Assembly (NCBI GenBank): GCA_023424095.1
Contig: JAFAEG010000111.1
Span: forward strand, 1-45,029
DNA from: Pseudomonadota bacterium
GTDB lineage: Bacteria > Pseudomonadota > Alphaproteobacteria > Sphingomonadales > Sphingomonadaceae
DNA: 45,029 nt
Direction of reading: 5' to 3'
Below are positions 16,542-25,216 of the stretch, piece by piece. Position numbers and translations under genes: made by a program. The notes under the pieces are model-generated. The model was given only the letters and a program-made list of their open reading frames with translations. It did no database searches and was not told the DNA's origin. Numbering within the stretch: position 1 is the first letter of the stretch; every line of letters begins with the position of its first letter.

Positions 16542-18460
16542 GCGAAGCTTTTCGTCGGTTCCGCGGCGGCAGCGGGCAGCGCCGCATCCTCATTCTGCAG
16601 CCATTGCTCTACGTTGAGCAGCGACCAGATCAGCAGGCGTCGGTTCTGCTCGCCGTCGAGATGCTGGTTGACCAGCCGTTGCACGGTGTCGCGGTCAAGC
16701 AGATCGTAGAGGCGAGCGTCGGACGAGAGCAATTTGCGCCGTACGAACTCGATGCTGTCGCCCTTGAACCAGCTGGCGTCGGGCGCGGAGAAACCCTGCT
16801 TCTCGGCCTTCGCCACGTCCTCGGGGATGAAACCCGACATGACGTCGCGCAGGATCTGCTTGCCGTCCTTGGTCTTGTTGAAATGGCGCGCTTGCTTCGG
16901 GCCCGGCTCATTCTCGTCGATCCGCACGACCTCGGCGAGATTGTTGAGCTTGAGGTGGACGGGGCAGCGCATGGCGAAATCGACCAGATCGTTGTCGAGG
17001 AACGGCACCCGGCTTTCCAGACCGTGCGCCATCGACAATTTGTCCTCCACCACCAGCAGGCCGTGAAGGAACGTCTTGCACTCGAAATAGAGCGAGTGGT
17101 TGATATAGCCTTCCGGCGAATCCAGGCTTGCGTCGTGATGACGGAAAACGTCGCGGAAGATGTCGCGGGTCTGGACGTCGCCGACCTCGCTCCAGACCGG
17201 TGCGAACATCTTCTTCAGCTCGCTATTGTTTACGAGTCGCTGCCAGAAGCCGTAATATTTATCGACATAATCCTCGAAGTCGGTGTTCACGACCGCTCGA
17301 TAGTAACGCCACGGATAGCCGCCGAAGAGCTCGTCGCCGCCCGCGCCTGACAACACGACCTTGACGAACCGCGAGGCGAGCTGGGCGGCGTAATAATTGG
17401 GATAGCTCTGCCCGACCCGAGGCTCCTCGAGATGGGTGGCGAGGCGCGGCATGCACCGTTCCATGTCGCCCGCCTTCAGGACCATTTCATAATGTTCGGT
17501 CTTGAAATGGTAGCTCATCGCCTCGGCCTTGGCGCGCTCGTCGAAGCCGAGTTCGATGCCGGAGGCGGATGACAGATCGAAGCCGCAGGTGAAGGTCTTG
17601 AGATAGGGGAAGCTGGTCGCGGCGACGGCCGTGATCGAGCCCGAATCCATCCCGCCGGAGAGATAGGAGCCAAGCTCCACATCGGTGATCAGCTGACGGT
17701 TGACCGCCTGCCGGAACAGCCGGCCCAGTTCCTCGCGATATTCGGCGTCCGAAGCCGGCTGCTCCGGCTCGCGGAAATGAAAGTCCCAATATTGCTCGCG
17801 CACGAGCCGAGGATTGGACTGGCTCAGGTCGAGGGTGGCGAAATGGCCCGCGGGCAGGAGCTTGATGTCCTGATAGAGCGTGCCGTCCGTGAAGATGTTC
17901 TGGAACGTGAAATATTCCAGCAGCGCCCGGGCATCGACGCAGCCCTGGAACGCCCGATTGGCGGTGATCGCCTTCTGCTCCGAACCGAAGGCGAACATCC
18001 TGCCCTGCTGGGCATAATAAAGCGGCTTGATCCCGTAGCGGTCGCGCGCAAGCAGCAGGCGCTGCTCCTTGCGATCCCACAGGGCCAGCGCGAACATGCC
18101 GTTGAAGCGGTTTAGCGCCGACGTGCCCCAGGCGGCGAGCGCGTGCAGCACCACCTCGCTGTCGCAGCGCGAGCGGAACCAATAACCTTCAGCCTCCAGC
18201 TCGGCCTTCAGCTCGCGGAAATTATAGATCTCGCCATTGTAGGTGAGCACGTAGCGATGGTCGGCGCTGACCATCGGCTGGTGCCCAGCCGGCGACAGAT
18301 CGATGATCGCCAGACGCCGGTGGCCAAAGCCGACATGCCCTTCGATCCACTGCCCCTCGCCATCGGGGCCGCGGTGCGCGACCGCATCGGTCATGCGCTG
18401 CAGCACCGCCGGCGAGACGGGCTCGTGATCGAGATGGAGAAGGCCGGTGATCCCGCACAT
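16538..18460 (-). CDS. asnB: Asparagine synthase-type glutamine amidotransferase (first copy)
   Basis: The 640-residue product has the class II glutamine amidotransferase domain first, with nucleophile Cys2 in MCGITG, then HRGPDGEG, LTYNGEIYN and CDSEV. The ATP-pyrophosphatase synthase domain begins around residue 268 with SGGMDSG, in place of the common SGGxDSS, and continues to FLDNDLVDFAMRCP and GKQILRDVM. In polysaccharide loci such proteins are thought to convert sugar carboxylates to amides with glutamine nitrogen, so true asparagine synthesis is not assured. It follows the methyltransferase gene by 8 bp and lacks its own clear ribosome-binding site, which suggests coupling. Confidence 0.92.
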   Translation of the reverse strand: MCGITGLLHLDHEPVSPAVLQRMTDAVAHRGPDGEGQWIEGHVGFGHRRLAIIDLSPAGHQPMVSADHRYVLTYNGEIYNFRELKAELEAEGYWFRSRCDSEVVLHALAAWGTSALNRFNGMFALALWDRKEQRLLLARDRYGIKPLYYAQQGRMFAFGSEQKAITANRAFQGCVDARALLEYFTFQNIFTDGTLYQDIKLLPAGHFATLDLSQSNPRLVREQYWDFHFREPEQPASDAEYREELGRLFRQAVNRQLITDVELGSYLSGGMDSGSITAVAATSFPYLKTFTCGFDLSSASGIELGFDERAKAEAMSYHFKTEHYEMVLKAGDMERCMPRLATHLEEPRVGQSYPNYYAAQLASRFVKVVLSGAGGDELFGGYPWRYYRAVVNTDFEDYVDKYYGFWQRLVNNSELKKMFAPVWSEVGDVQTRDIFRDVFRHHDASLDSPEGYINHSLYFECKTFLHGLLVVEDKLSMAHGLESRVPFLDNDLVDFAMRCPVHLKLNNLAEVVRIDENEPGPKQARHFNKTKDGKQILRDVMSGFIPEDVAKAEKQGFSAPDASWFKGDSIEFVRRKLLSSDARLYDLLDRDTVQRLVNQHLDGEQNRRLLIWSLLNVEQWLQNEDAALPAAAAEPTKSFA

Positions 18461-18468
18461 GCTTTATT

Positions 18469-19434
18469 CTACCGCGTGAAGCGCCCGGAGTGACAGGCCT
18501 CTTCCGAATGGAGGAAATCGGGCTGGAAGCCGGCCCCCCCCAGCATCTCGACGAATTCCTCGCGGGAGAAGCGATAAGCGTTGGACGGCGCATACCAGTC
18601 GAAATTAATCATCTTGGACGCTTCGTAGCCATGCTCCGGATTCCAGAAGCATTTCACGAAGTTCCAGTAGATGAAGCGCTGCAGATCCTGTTTGCCGCCC
18701 TTGATGCCGAGCGCGGGCATCTCCGGCACGTCGATCTCGATGTTCAGCTCCGACAGCGTCTTGCCGAGCTTGGTCAACTGGTCGGACAGCGCCCAGATCT
18801 CGTCCTTCGACAGCTGCTTGGCATATTCCAACAGATGATCGTCGAGGAGCTGACGGGGCAGCGCCTTCTTGGCATAGACATAGGTGTTGAGCTGGCCTTC
18901 GCCGGTTAGGATGCGGGCGAATTCCTTCACCGTGTCGGGCGGGCAATCCGTGTGGTGAAGCACCTGATCGCAGCTAATGAAATCGAAGGTTGCATCCTTG
19001 AACGGCGTATCGGCGATGTCGCCCTTCACCGCGACGAAGTTCTGCAAGTGAGCATAGCGCTTGGCCGCGAGCCGGGCGGCGTCGGTGAGATCCATCGCCA
19101 CCACCGTCGCATGCGGCGCGAGCCGGGCGAACCAGGCGGCCTTGTAGCCCGGACCGCAGCCGGCATCCAGGATGACGGAGCGGGTCTTCAGGAACGCGGC
19201 GAAGTCGGCCTCGCTCTCATAGCCGTAGCATTTGAGATACCATTCATACTGGAACAGCTTCCAGCCCTCGGTGTCTTCCGGATCCTGTTCCAGCGTCAGC
19301 CACTTTTCCGAGAACGCGTCGTTGGTATGGACCTCGTTGTCCGAACCATCTGGGGTCTCGGTCGCGACCCACAGGCGATCGTCCTGCGGAAGTTCGCGCG
19401 CGAACAGTCGCTCGGCGGCCGCCATGTCGTTCAC
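18469..19434 (-). CDS. Class I SAM-dependent methyltransferase
   Basis: The 321-residue protein has the SAM-binding motif VILDAGCGPGYKA, an acidic end to strand 2 (VVAMDLTD), and FDFISCDQVLHHT as the post-I/motif II region, all typical of small-molecule methyltransferases. About 70 extra N-terminal and 120 extra C-terminal residues suggest a specialised acceptor. It starts with GTG overlapping the upstream SDR stop (GTGA). In this setting O- or N-methylation of a polysaccharide sugar is likely, but the acceptor cannot be read from sequence. Confidence 0.9.
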   Translation of the reverse strand: MNDMAAAERLFARELPQDDRLWVATETPDGSDNEVHTNDAFSEKWLTLEQDPEDTEGWKLFQYEWYLKCYGYESEADFAAFLKTRSVILDAGCGPGYKAAWFARLAPHATVVAMDLTDAARLAAKRYAHLQNFVAVKGDIADTPFKDATFDFISCDQVLHHTDCPPDTVKEFARILTGEGQLNTYVYAKKALPRQLLDDHLLEYAKQLSKDEIWALSDQLTKLGKTLSELNIEIDVPEMPALGIKGGKQDLQRFIYWNFVKCFWNPEHGYEASKMINFDWYAPSNAYRFSREEFVEMLGGAGFQPDFLHSEEACHSGRFTR

Positions 19435-20432
19435 GCGGCAACCTCCAGCGCCGGCCGCCGCGCCTCGACTTCGGCGATATGGTCGCGGCGCCACTCAATC
19501 AGCCGCTGCAGGCCGTCCAGCAGTCCGATCTCGGCGGTGAAGTCGATCTCCTCGATCGCCCGCTGAGGATCGCCGATGCGGTTGCGGACCAAAGTGGCGC
19601 TGCTGCGCGGCGCATAGTTGACCGGGCGATTGCTGCCGGTCAGTTCCACCAGCATCTCGGCCAGTTCCTTCAGGGAGGTCCGCTTGCCGGTGCCGACATT
19701 GTAGAAGCGGTCGGTCGTCGTCGCCTGCATGGCCCGGGCGTTCGCGAGGCCGCAATCCTCGACCGCGACGAAATCGAACGCCTCTGAGCCGTCACCCATC
19801 ACCGTCGGGCTCTCGCCGCGATCGATGGCGTCGAGCATCTTCATGATCACCGCGATGTAGGCACCCTTATAGTCCTGCCGCGGGCCATAGACGTTCATGT
19901 AGCGCAGGCCGACATAATCGAGGCCGTAGCGATAATGGTAGGCGCGCAGCATCGCCTCGCCGCAGATCTTGGTGGCGCCATAGAAATTCTGATTGTTGAA
20001 CGGATGGTCCTCGCCCATCGGCTCGGTCACAGCATCGCCGTAAACGGAGGCGGAGGAAGAATAGACCAGCCGCTTCACGCCCTTGCGGACGCAGGCATCC
20101 ATCACGTTGAAGGTACCGCGGACGTTCACGTCGAACGCGCTCTGCGGAAATTCGTGGCACTGGAGCAGCCACAGGGCCGCGAAGTGGAACACGCCGTCGG
20201 CGCCGTCCAGCGCGGCGTCGAGGATATCGGCCTGCAGGATGTCCCCGCCAATATCGAAGATCCTAACGCGCGGATCCTTCAGCGCGTCGGCGAGATTCTC
20301 GGTCCGACCGCGGACGAAATTGTCGTAGATGACGATTTCCCGGACATCTTCCCTGAGCAGGCGGTCGGCGGTGTGCGATCCAATCAACCCCGCGCCCCCG
20401 ACGAGCACAAGCTTGCTTCCTTGAAGGTTCAT
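19431..20432 (-). CDS. NAD-dependent nucleotide-sugar epimerase/dehydratase (SDR)
   Basis: The 333-residue extended SDR has GGAGLIGSH near residues 12-20, VYSSSASVYGD, and the catalytic Tyr/Lys in FYGATK. YMNVYGPRQD is a substrate-site string. It resembles UDP-glucose/UDP-glucuronate 4-epimerases and dTDP-glucose dehydratases; which reaction it performs is not clear. The ATG is preceded by GGCGGAG. It heads a tightly overlapping set (SDR, methyltransferase, asnB, GT4), so a promoter may lie in the 157-bp gap upstream. Confidence 0.88.
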   Translation of the reverse strand: MNLQGSKLVLVGGAGLIGSHTADRLLREDVREIVIYDNFVRGRTENLADALKDPRVRIFDIGGDILQADILDAALDGADGVFHFAALWLLQCHEFPQSAFDVNVRGTFNVMDACVRKGVKRLVYSSSASVYGDAVTEPMGEDHPFNNQNFYGATKICGEAMLRAYHYRYGLDYVGLRYMNVYGPRQDYKGAYIAVIMKMLDAIDRGESPTVMGDGSEAFDFVAVEDCGLANARAMQATTTDRFYNVGTGKRTSLKELAEMLVELTGSNRPVNYAPRSSATLVRNRIGDPQRAIEEIDFTAEIGLLDGLQRLIEWRRDHIAEVEARRPALEVAA

Positions 20433-20450
20433 CGAACTCCGCCTGTCTAA

Positions 20451-20456
20451 ATATTA
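20451..20456 (-). promoter_or_regulatory. Possible -10 element ahead of the SDR gene
   Basis: On the minus strand TAATAT occurs 18 bases upstream of the SDR ATG, in a short AT-rich patch within the otherwise GC-rich 157-bp gap. It would give a leader of about 12 bases carrying GGCGGAG. No good -35 box is visible, so an internal promoter is only suggested. Confidence 0.25.
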
Positions 20457-20589
20457 GCTCGGGAGGGCCGCAGCGGCGCTCCTCGCATAGGTCGGCCCGC
20501 CTTAGTCGTCCCGCCGCGAGCGGTCCAGATGTACGGCCGCCTTTTTACTTCGCGACGGTGGAGAGGAGACTTGGCCGATCGCGGCTGGC

Positions 20590-21813
20590 TTACGTGATCG
20601 AAGCGGGCGACTTTTCGATGAACGCGTCCACGACATGGCGCGCGAGCGGGAACGAGCTGGTGAAGGCCGGAGAGATTGCGTTGATGATGTGGGTCGAAGA
20701 CGGCCCCTGTTCCACGACGAAATCGGTGACGAGCCGGCCGGTCCGGCGATCGAGCATTTGCGCCCGGATGCCGACCTTGTCGCAGGGCAGGAGGTGCTCC
20801 GCCTTGAGCCGCGGCAGCAAGGCCCGTCCCGCTTCCGCGAACCAGCGGCGGAAATAGCGCCGTCCCTCCTGCCAGGCGAGCCGGCGGAAGCCGTCCTGGC
20901 CGGACGCATATTGGGAGGCGATCAGTCCGAGGATCCGCCCCAGCTCGCGCGGCGCAACGCCCTGCCAGCCGCGATAATTCTCCCGGGCGAAGGCGGGAAC
21001 GGCGGTCGGGCCGACATAGACCGTGCCGTCGATCGCCGTCGTCGTGTGAATGCCCAGGAAGGGCACGCGCAGGTCCGGCACGGGATAGACGAGATGCTTG
21101 ATCGCTAGGCCCGCGGCCGGATCGAGCTTCCAGTAAATCCCCTTGAACGGCAGCATCGTATAGTCGCGGCCGACGCCGAAACGCTGGGCGACGCTGTCGG
21201 CGTGAAGACCGGCCGCGTTGATCGCATGGCCATAGGCGATCGTCTCGCCGCCGAATTCCAGCGTGCGCCGCTCCGCATCGACGGCGCCCAGCGCGCCACC
21301 GCAAAGCAGTTCGATCCCGGCCACTCGAACGTCGTCGAGGATCGAGGCGAAGACCGCGGCCGAACTGACCACCGAGGTGATCGGCACGAACAGCGCCTGG
21401 CCGGTGACGGAGCGGGTCTCGGGCTCGATTCGGCCGAGCTGCGCCGAATCGAGCCATTCCGTGGCGACGCCATTGGCCGCCCCCCGCGCCTCCAGCACAT
21501 CCAATTGCGGACCGTCTTCCTCGCGCACCGGTACGAGCACCTTGCCGATCCGGTTCAGCGGCAGCCCCCGCTCCTCGCAATAGGCCATCATCTCCAGGCA
21601 ACCCTGCCGGCACACCTGGGCCTTCAGCGAGTCCGGCGGATAATAGATGCCGCTGTGCAGGACGCCGCTGTTCCGGCCGCTCGAATGGCGGCCCGGCTCG
21701 GGCTCCTTCTCCAGCACGACGATTCGCGCCGAACCCGTCCGCCGCTTCAGCTCGATCGCGATGGTCAGGCCGACGATCCCGGCGCCGATCACAACAAAGT
21801 CCGCGTTCTTCAC
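20590..21813 (-). CDS. lhgO: FAD-dependent L-2-hydroxyglutarate oxidase-like protein
   Basis: The 407-residue flavoprotein starts with the dinucleotide-binding motif GAGIVG (10-15). It carries RHSSGRNSGVLHSGIYYPP, a signature of LhgO/DAO-family 2-hydroxyglutarate dehydrogenases, and later PFKGIYWKL and FLGIHTTTAIDGTVYVGP. Known members oxidise L-2-hydroxyglutarate to 2-oxoglutarate at the membrane, feeding electrons to quinone. It starts with GTG and GAGG upstream. Its place inside a sugar-nucleotide operon, between gmd and an SDR gene, is unexpected. It could recycle 2-hydroxyglutarate made by sugar oxidases, or act on another hydroxy acid. Confidence 0.85.
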   Translation of the reverse strand: MKNADFVVIGAGIVGLTIAIELKRRTGSARIVVLEKEPEPGRHSSGRNSGVLHSGIYYPPDSLKAQVCRQGCLEMMAYCEERGLPLNRIGKVLVPVREEDGPQLDVLEARGAANGVATEWLDSAQLGRIEPETRSVTGQALFVPITSVVSSAAVFASILDDVRVAGIELLCGGALGAVDAERRTLEFGGETIAYGHAINAAGLHADSVAQRFGVGRDYTMLPFKGIYWKLDPAAGLAIKHLVYPVPDLRVPFLGIHTTTAIDGTVYVGPTAVPAFARENYRGWQGVAPRELGRILGLIASQYASGQDGFRRLAWQEGRRYFRRWFAEAGRALLPRLKAEHLLPCDKVGIRAQMLDRRTGRLVTDFVVEQGPSSTHIINAISPAFTSSFPLARHVVDAFIEKSPASIT

Positions 21814-21959
21814 CCTCGACCTCGTTTCAGCGCTCGTCTGCTAGCAACAGGGCAGTCAATGGTCGCAATGTTGCTGCCAATCTCTCGTCGCACATCAGAG
21901 CGACAACGTGACCGCATGGGCCGCGCGACCGAGTCATTCGCCAAGGGGTTAGAGGGCTT

Positions 21960-22994
21960 CTAGAACGCCGTTACGCCTTCCTCGACCCGCAGTCGGTCCG
22001 CCTCCGCCATCATCTCGACCAGCTTGGCAAAATGCACAGACCGCTTCCAGCCAAGCTTACCCTCCGCCTTCGCCGGATCGCCGATGAGAAGGTCCACCTC
22101 AGCCGGACGATAAAAGCGAGGATTGACCTTGATGACCGATTTGCCAGTGGCCTCGTCAATCCCGACCTCGTTCTCGCGTTCGCCGGACCAGCGTATCTTA
22201 CGGCCGTAATGAGCGGCGACGCCCTCAACAAATGATCGAATCGAATTTGTCTCGCCGGTCGCTAGCACATAGTCTTCCGGCTCGTCGGCCTGCAGCATTC
22301 GCCACATGCCCTCGACATAGTCGCCAGCAAAACCCCAGTCGCGCTTTGCGTCAAGATTCCCAAGCTCCAGGCATTCACGCTTGCCGGAATAGACTTCAGC
22401 TAGCCCTAACGTGATCTTTCGAGTCACAAACTCGCGGCCCCGAAGCGGCGATTCATGATTGAAAGCAATCGCCGAGCAGCAAAACATGCCGTAACTCTCA
22501 CGATAATTAGTCATCATCCAGTGAGCGAACAGCTTAGCGACGCCATAAGGACTGCGCGGATAGAATGGCGTGCTCTCAAGCTGTGGAATGGCTTGAACCT
22601 TACCGAACATCTCGGACGTGGATGCCTGAAAGAGTCTGGTCCTGCCAGGATTCTCGCGCAGCACTTCAAGAATGTGGAGGGGGCCCATCGCGTCAGTTTG
22701 CGAAGTATAAATGGGTTGCTCGAACGAGGTCCCCACGAAGCTTTGAGCGGCGAGATTATAGAGTTCGTCGGGCTTGATATCATTGATACGGCGGCGGACA
22801 TTCGAGAACTCGATCAAGTCGAAATCGTGCAACGTGATCCTATCGAGGACCTTCAGTTCGCGTAGACGACCGAGATTGTCGACACCGACCCGCCTAACGC
22901 CGCCGTGAACCTCGTAGCCCTTGTCGAGTAAGAGTTTAGCGAGGTAAGCCCCGTCTTGACCGGTGACGCCGGTGATAAAAGCAGTCTTTGACAA
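21960..22994 (-). CDS. gmd: GDP-mannose 4,6-dehydratase
   Basis: The 344-residue protein begins directly with the Gmd signature GVTGQDGAYLAKLLL. It contains YNLAAQSFVGTSFEQP, FQASTSEMFG, the Tyr/Lys pair in YGVAK, and ETNSIRSFVE. It makes GDP-4-keto-6-deoxymannose, the precursor of GDP-rhamnose, GDP-fucose or GDP-perosamine. TTG at 22994 is chosen because GGAGGGA sits 5 bases upstream; a second TTG at 23006 would put that site inside the gene. Base composition is clearly less GC-rich than in flanking genes and matches the GT4 gene upstream, which suggests that both arrived together. No GDP-fucose synthase is recognised in the window. Confidence 0.95.
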   Translation of the reverse strand: MSKTAFITGVTGQDGAYLAKLLLDKGYEVHGGVRRVGVDNLGRLRELKVLDRITLHDFDLIEFSNVRRRINDIKPDELYNLAAQSFVGTSFEQPIYTSQTDAMGPLHILEVLRENPGRTRLFQASTSEMFGKVQAIPQLESTPFYPRSPYGVAKLFAHWMMTNYRESYGMFCCSAIAFNHESPLRGREFVTRKITLGLAEVYSGKRECLELGNLDAKRDWGFAGDYVEGMWRMLQADEPEDYVLATGETNSIRSFVEGVAAHYGRKIRWSGERENEVGIDEATGKSVIKVNPRFYRPAEVDLLIGDPAKAEGKLGWKRSVHFAKLVEMMAEADRLRVEEGVTAF

Positions 22995-23050
22995 AGTTCC
23001 CTCCAAATTAGAATTTTGTTGATCGGTAAGTCCGCCGAACGCAGTCTTGT

Positions 23051-24265
23051 TTAGACCTCAACATTCCTGTTAGCCGGTCCATGAGTTGGCGTCAGACCAG
23101 CCTGCTCTCGATAAACCTGAAGCATCCGGTCGGCCGTCTTTCTCCAAGAAAATTCGGCGAGCCGCTTGTTTCCCTTGGCGATTAGGGATGTGCGCAGGTC
23201 CGGGTCTTGCGTAAATCTCAGTAGAACCTCGCCGATCTGATTAGTGTCGAGCGGATTGAAGTAGAGGGCTGCATCACCTGCAACCTCTGGAATTGACGTT
23301 GTGTTCGAACAAAGAAGCGGCACGCCATGATGAAAAGCTTCAAGTGCTGGAAAGCCGAATCCTTCCATCAACGACGGAAATACGAAGGCATCTGCCTTAG
23401 CGTAGTGCCGGACGACATCTGCAGTGGAAAGATAGCCTGTGAACAACACGCGCTCTCCACTCGCATTTATCGCCTCTATGGTGGCCGCCATGCTAGGCGA
23501 CATGTTCTTTGCCTTAGAACCACCTATCACTAAGATTTGATCTCGAGGAAGGCTATCCAGAACACCATGAAAGGCAGAGAGTAGCCGCTCGAGATTCTTG
23601 TGCGGGCGTGGAGCGCCCAGATAGAAAAAGTATCGGCGACCAGGGTACGGAGAGGCGCTGCTGCTAGCCTTTTCGTCTTTTTGATCTAAAATATGCTCCC
23701 AACCTAGGTGAACAACCTCTACTTTTTGCATCTGGCGAGGCGTCGCTTTGAACAACAGAGCGAGTTCGCGCCGAGTATGGTCGGAATCGGCAACGATGCG
23801 ACCTGCCTTGCGAAGGCAGGATTTAATCACGCGGGTTAGATACGCGACAGCGAGCAACCGCGCGCCTGGGACCCCGCCCGGGTTATGGAAGACCCGTTTA
23901 AACGTCACATCGTGGATCGTGCAAATACCTCCCTTAAGGGCAATCGGATACTGATTGGATGTGACGTGGACGAGGTCGAACTCCTTGCCACGACGCCTGA
24001 GGAATTTCATCCAAGTCCAATCGCGGCGAGGACCAATTGGCGCCAGCTTTTCCTCAATCAATCGAAAGGGCCGTCCCTCAATAGCATCAAAAAAATCGGG
24101 GCGGTCTAAGTTTGGAGTGAAGACTACTGAGATATCGAATTCAGAGAAGCTTTTTTCTGGCAAATGCTTTAGAAGATTGATGATATAGTTCGAAAGCCCG
24201 TCAACCACTGGTGTGACCGTACTGGCGTCAATGAGCAAACGGGGCTTTCGCAGTTCGCCAGTCAC
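23051..24265 (-). CDS. Glycosyltransferase family 4, mannosyltransferase-like
   Basis: The 404-residue GT-B enzyme has a C-terminal half with YFFYLGAPRPHKNLERLLSA, VLFTGYLS, and the E-x7-E donor site in MEGFGFPALEAFHHGVPLLC, then SIPEVAGDAALYF. This style is common in mannosyl- and rhamnosyltransferases that use GDP-sugars, which fits its position directly before gmd. It starts with GTG overlapping the FkbM-like stop (GTGA). The gene is noticeably AT-richer than neighbours, with codons such as TTT, AAA and ATA that are rare elsewhere in the window, indicating horizontal origin. Confidence 0.9.
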   Translation of the reverse strand: MTGELRKPRLLIDASTVTPVVDGLSNYIINLLKHLPEKSFSEFDISVVFTPNLDRPDFFDAIEGRPFRLIEEKLAPIGPRRDWTWMKFLRRRGKEFDLVHVTSNQYPIALKGGICTIHDVTFKRVFHNPGGVPGARLLAVAYLTRVIKSCLRKAGRIVADSDHTRRELALLFKATPRQMQKVEVVHLGWEHILDQKDEKASSSASPYPGRRYFFYLGAPRPHKNLERLLSAFHGVLDSLPRDQILVIGGSKAKNMSPSMAATIEAINASGERVLFTGYLSTADVVRHYAKADAFVFPSLMEGFGFPALEAFHHGVPLLCSNTTSIPEVAGDAALYFNPLDTNQIGEVLLRFTQDPDLRTSLIAKGNKRLAEFSWRKTADRMLQVYREQAGLTPTHGPANRNVEV

Positions 24266-25209
24266 GAGGCGCGACCTAAGGCTAAGGCATCGCGCAGATA
24301 GCGCACACTTGGTGGCTGCGCCGGCTGGAACGGACTGAGATAGAAGCGATAGGGCTGGTAAAGCTGCTCGACGCTCAGATCCGGGAAATGCTGCGCCAGC
24401 GCGCCTTCGACGAAGAAGGCGTTGATCCCCGGAATGTTGCAGGTGACCAGCCGGTAGCCATGCGCGGAGAAGGCATCGACGAACGCCTGCAGGCTCGCGC
24501 CCATATAGTCGGTGCCGTCCCAGACATGATCGTCGGCATAGGCGCTCGCGACGCTGAGCGGCGGCGGGAACTTGCCATGATATTCGACGCAGACGACTCG
24601 CGGCCGGGCGCCGCTGCCGAGCAATTCGCCGAGCACATGGACGTCGTTGCCATCGATATCGAGGCTGAAGAAGTCCACGTCCTTCACACCGACGAAGGAC
24701 GCCGCTCGATCATAGAGTTCACGAATGTTGCCGCGCTTCACGAACGAATTGATCGCCTGGAACCGGCCCGGAAATTCCGTCCCGCCGAGCGCCGCGTCGA
24801 TCTGCTTCACATAGGCTGCACTGCCCTCGACCCAGGCCCCGCGCCAGCCCTTCAGCAACAAATAGAGGCTGTTGCACTCGATGCCGGTCTGCACGCCGAT
24901 CTCGAAGAAGGTCATGCCGCCGCCGATGCGCCGGAAGATCTCCTCGATGATCCCGTCCTCGTCGGTCTGCGAATAGACCTTGAAGCCCGCGCCGGCGACA
25001 TTGCCGGGGCTCTTCGCCTCGGTCAACGCCTGCAGGGCGCGATATTCCGCGGCCTGCGCGATCGCCGTGCCCTTGCGCAGTTCGTGCGCGCCCGAGAACA
25101 TCTGGAAGCGGGGACTGAGCCGCTTCATCAGCGCCTTCACCATACGAGGCGGAATCCTTTGCTGTGAGGCGCCCGCCATAAAGCGCGCCGCCGCTTTTGC
25201 CAGTCTCAA
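24262..25209 (-). CDS. FkbM-like SAM-dependent methyltransferase
   Basis: The product of about 315 residues contains YSQTDEDGIIEEIFRRIG, then a SAM-site motif FFEIGVQTGIECNS, then GWRGAWVEGS and DFFSLDIDGND. This is the pattern of FkbM-related methyltransferases found in polysaccharide clusters. The start is uncertain. A TTG at 25209 lies just past the manA stop (25217) and is used here. ATG at 25179 is also possible, and an ATG at 25269 would overlap manA by 53 bases. The stop overlaps the next gene's GTG. It probably methylates a sugar hydroxyl; the acceptor is unknown. Confidence 0.8.
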   Translation of the reverse strand: MRLAKAAARFMAGASQQRIPPRMVKALMKRLSPRFQMFSGAHELRKGTAIAQAAEYRALQALTEAKSPGNVAGAGFKVYSQTDEDGIIEEIFRRIGGGMTFFEIGVQTGIECNSLYLLLKGWRGAWVEGSAAYVKQIDAALGGTEFPGRFQAINSFVKRGNIRELYDRAASFVGVKDVDFFSLDIDGNDVHVLGELLGSGARPRVVCVEYHGKFPPPLSVASAYADDHVWDGTDYMGASLQAFVDAFSAHGYRLVTCNIPGINAFFVEGALAQHFPDLSVEQLYQPYRFYLSPFQPAQPPSVRYLRDALALGRAS

Positions 25210-25216
25210 AGTCCGT

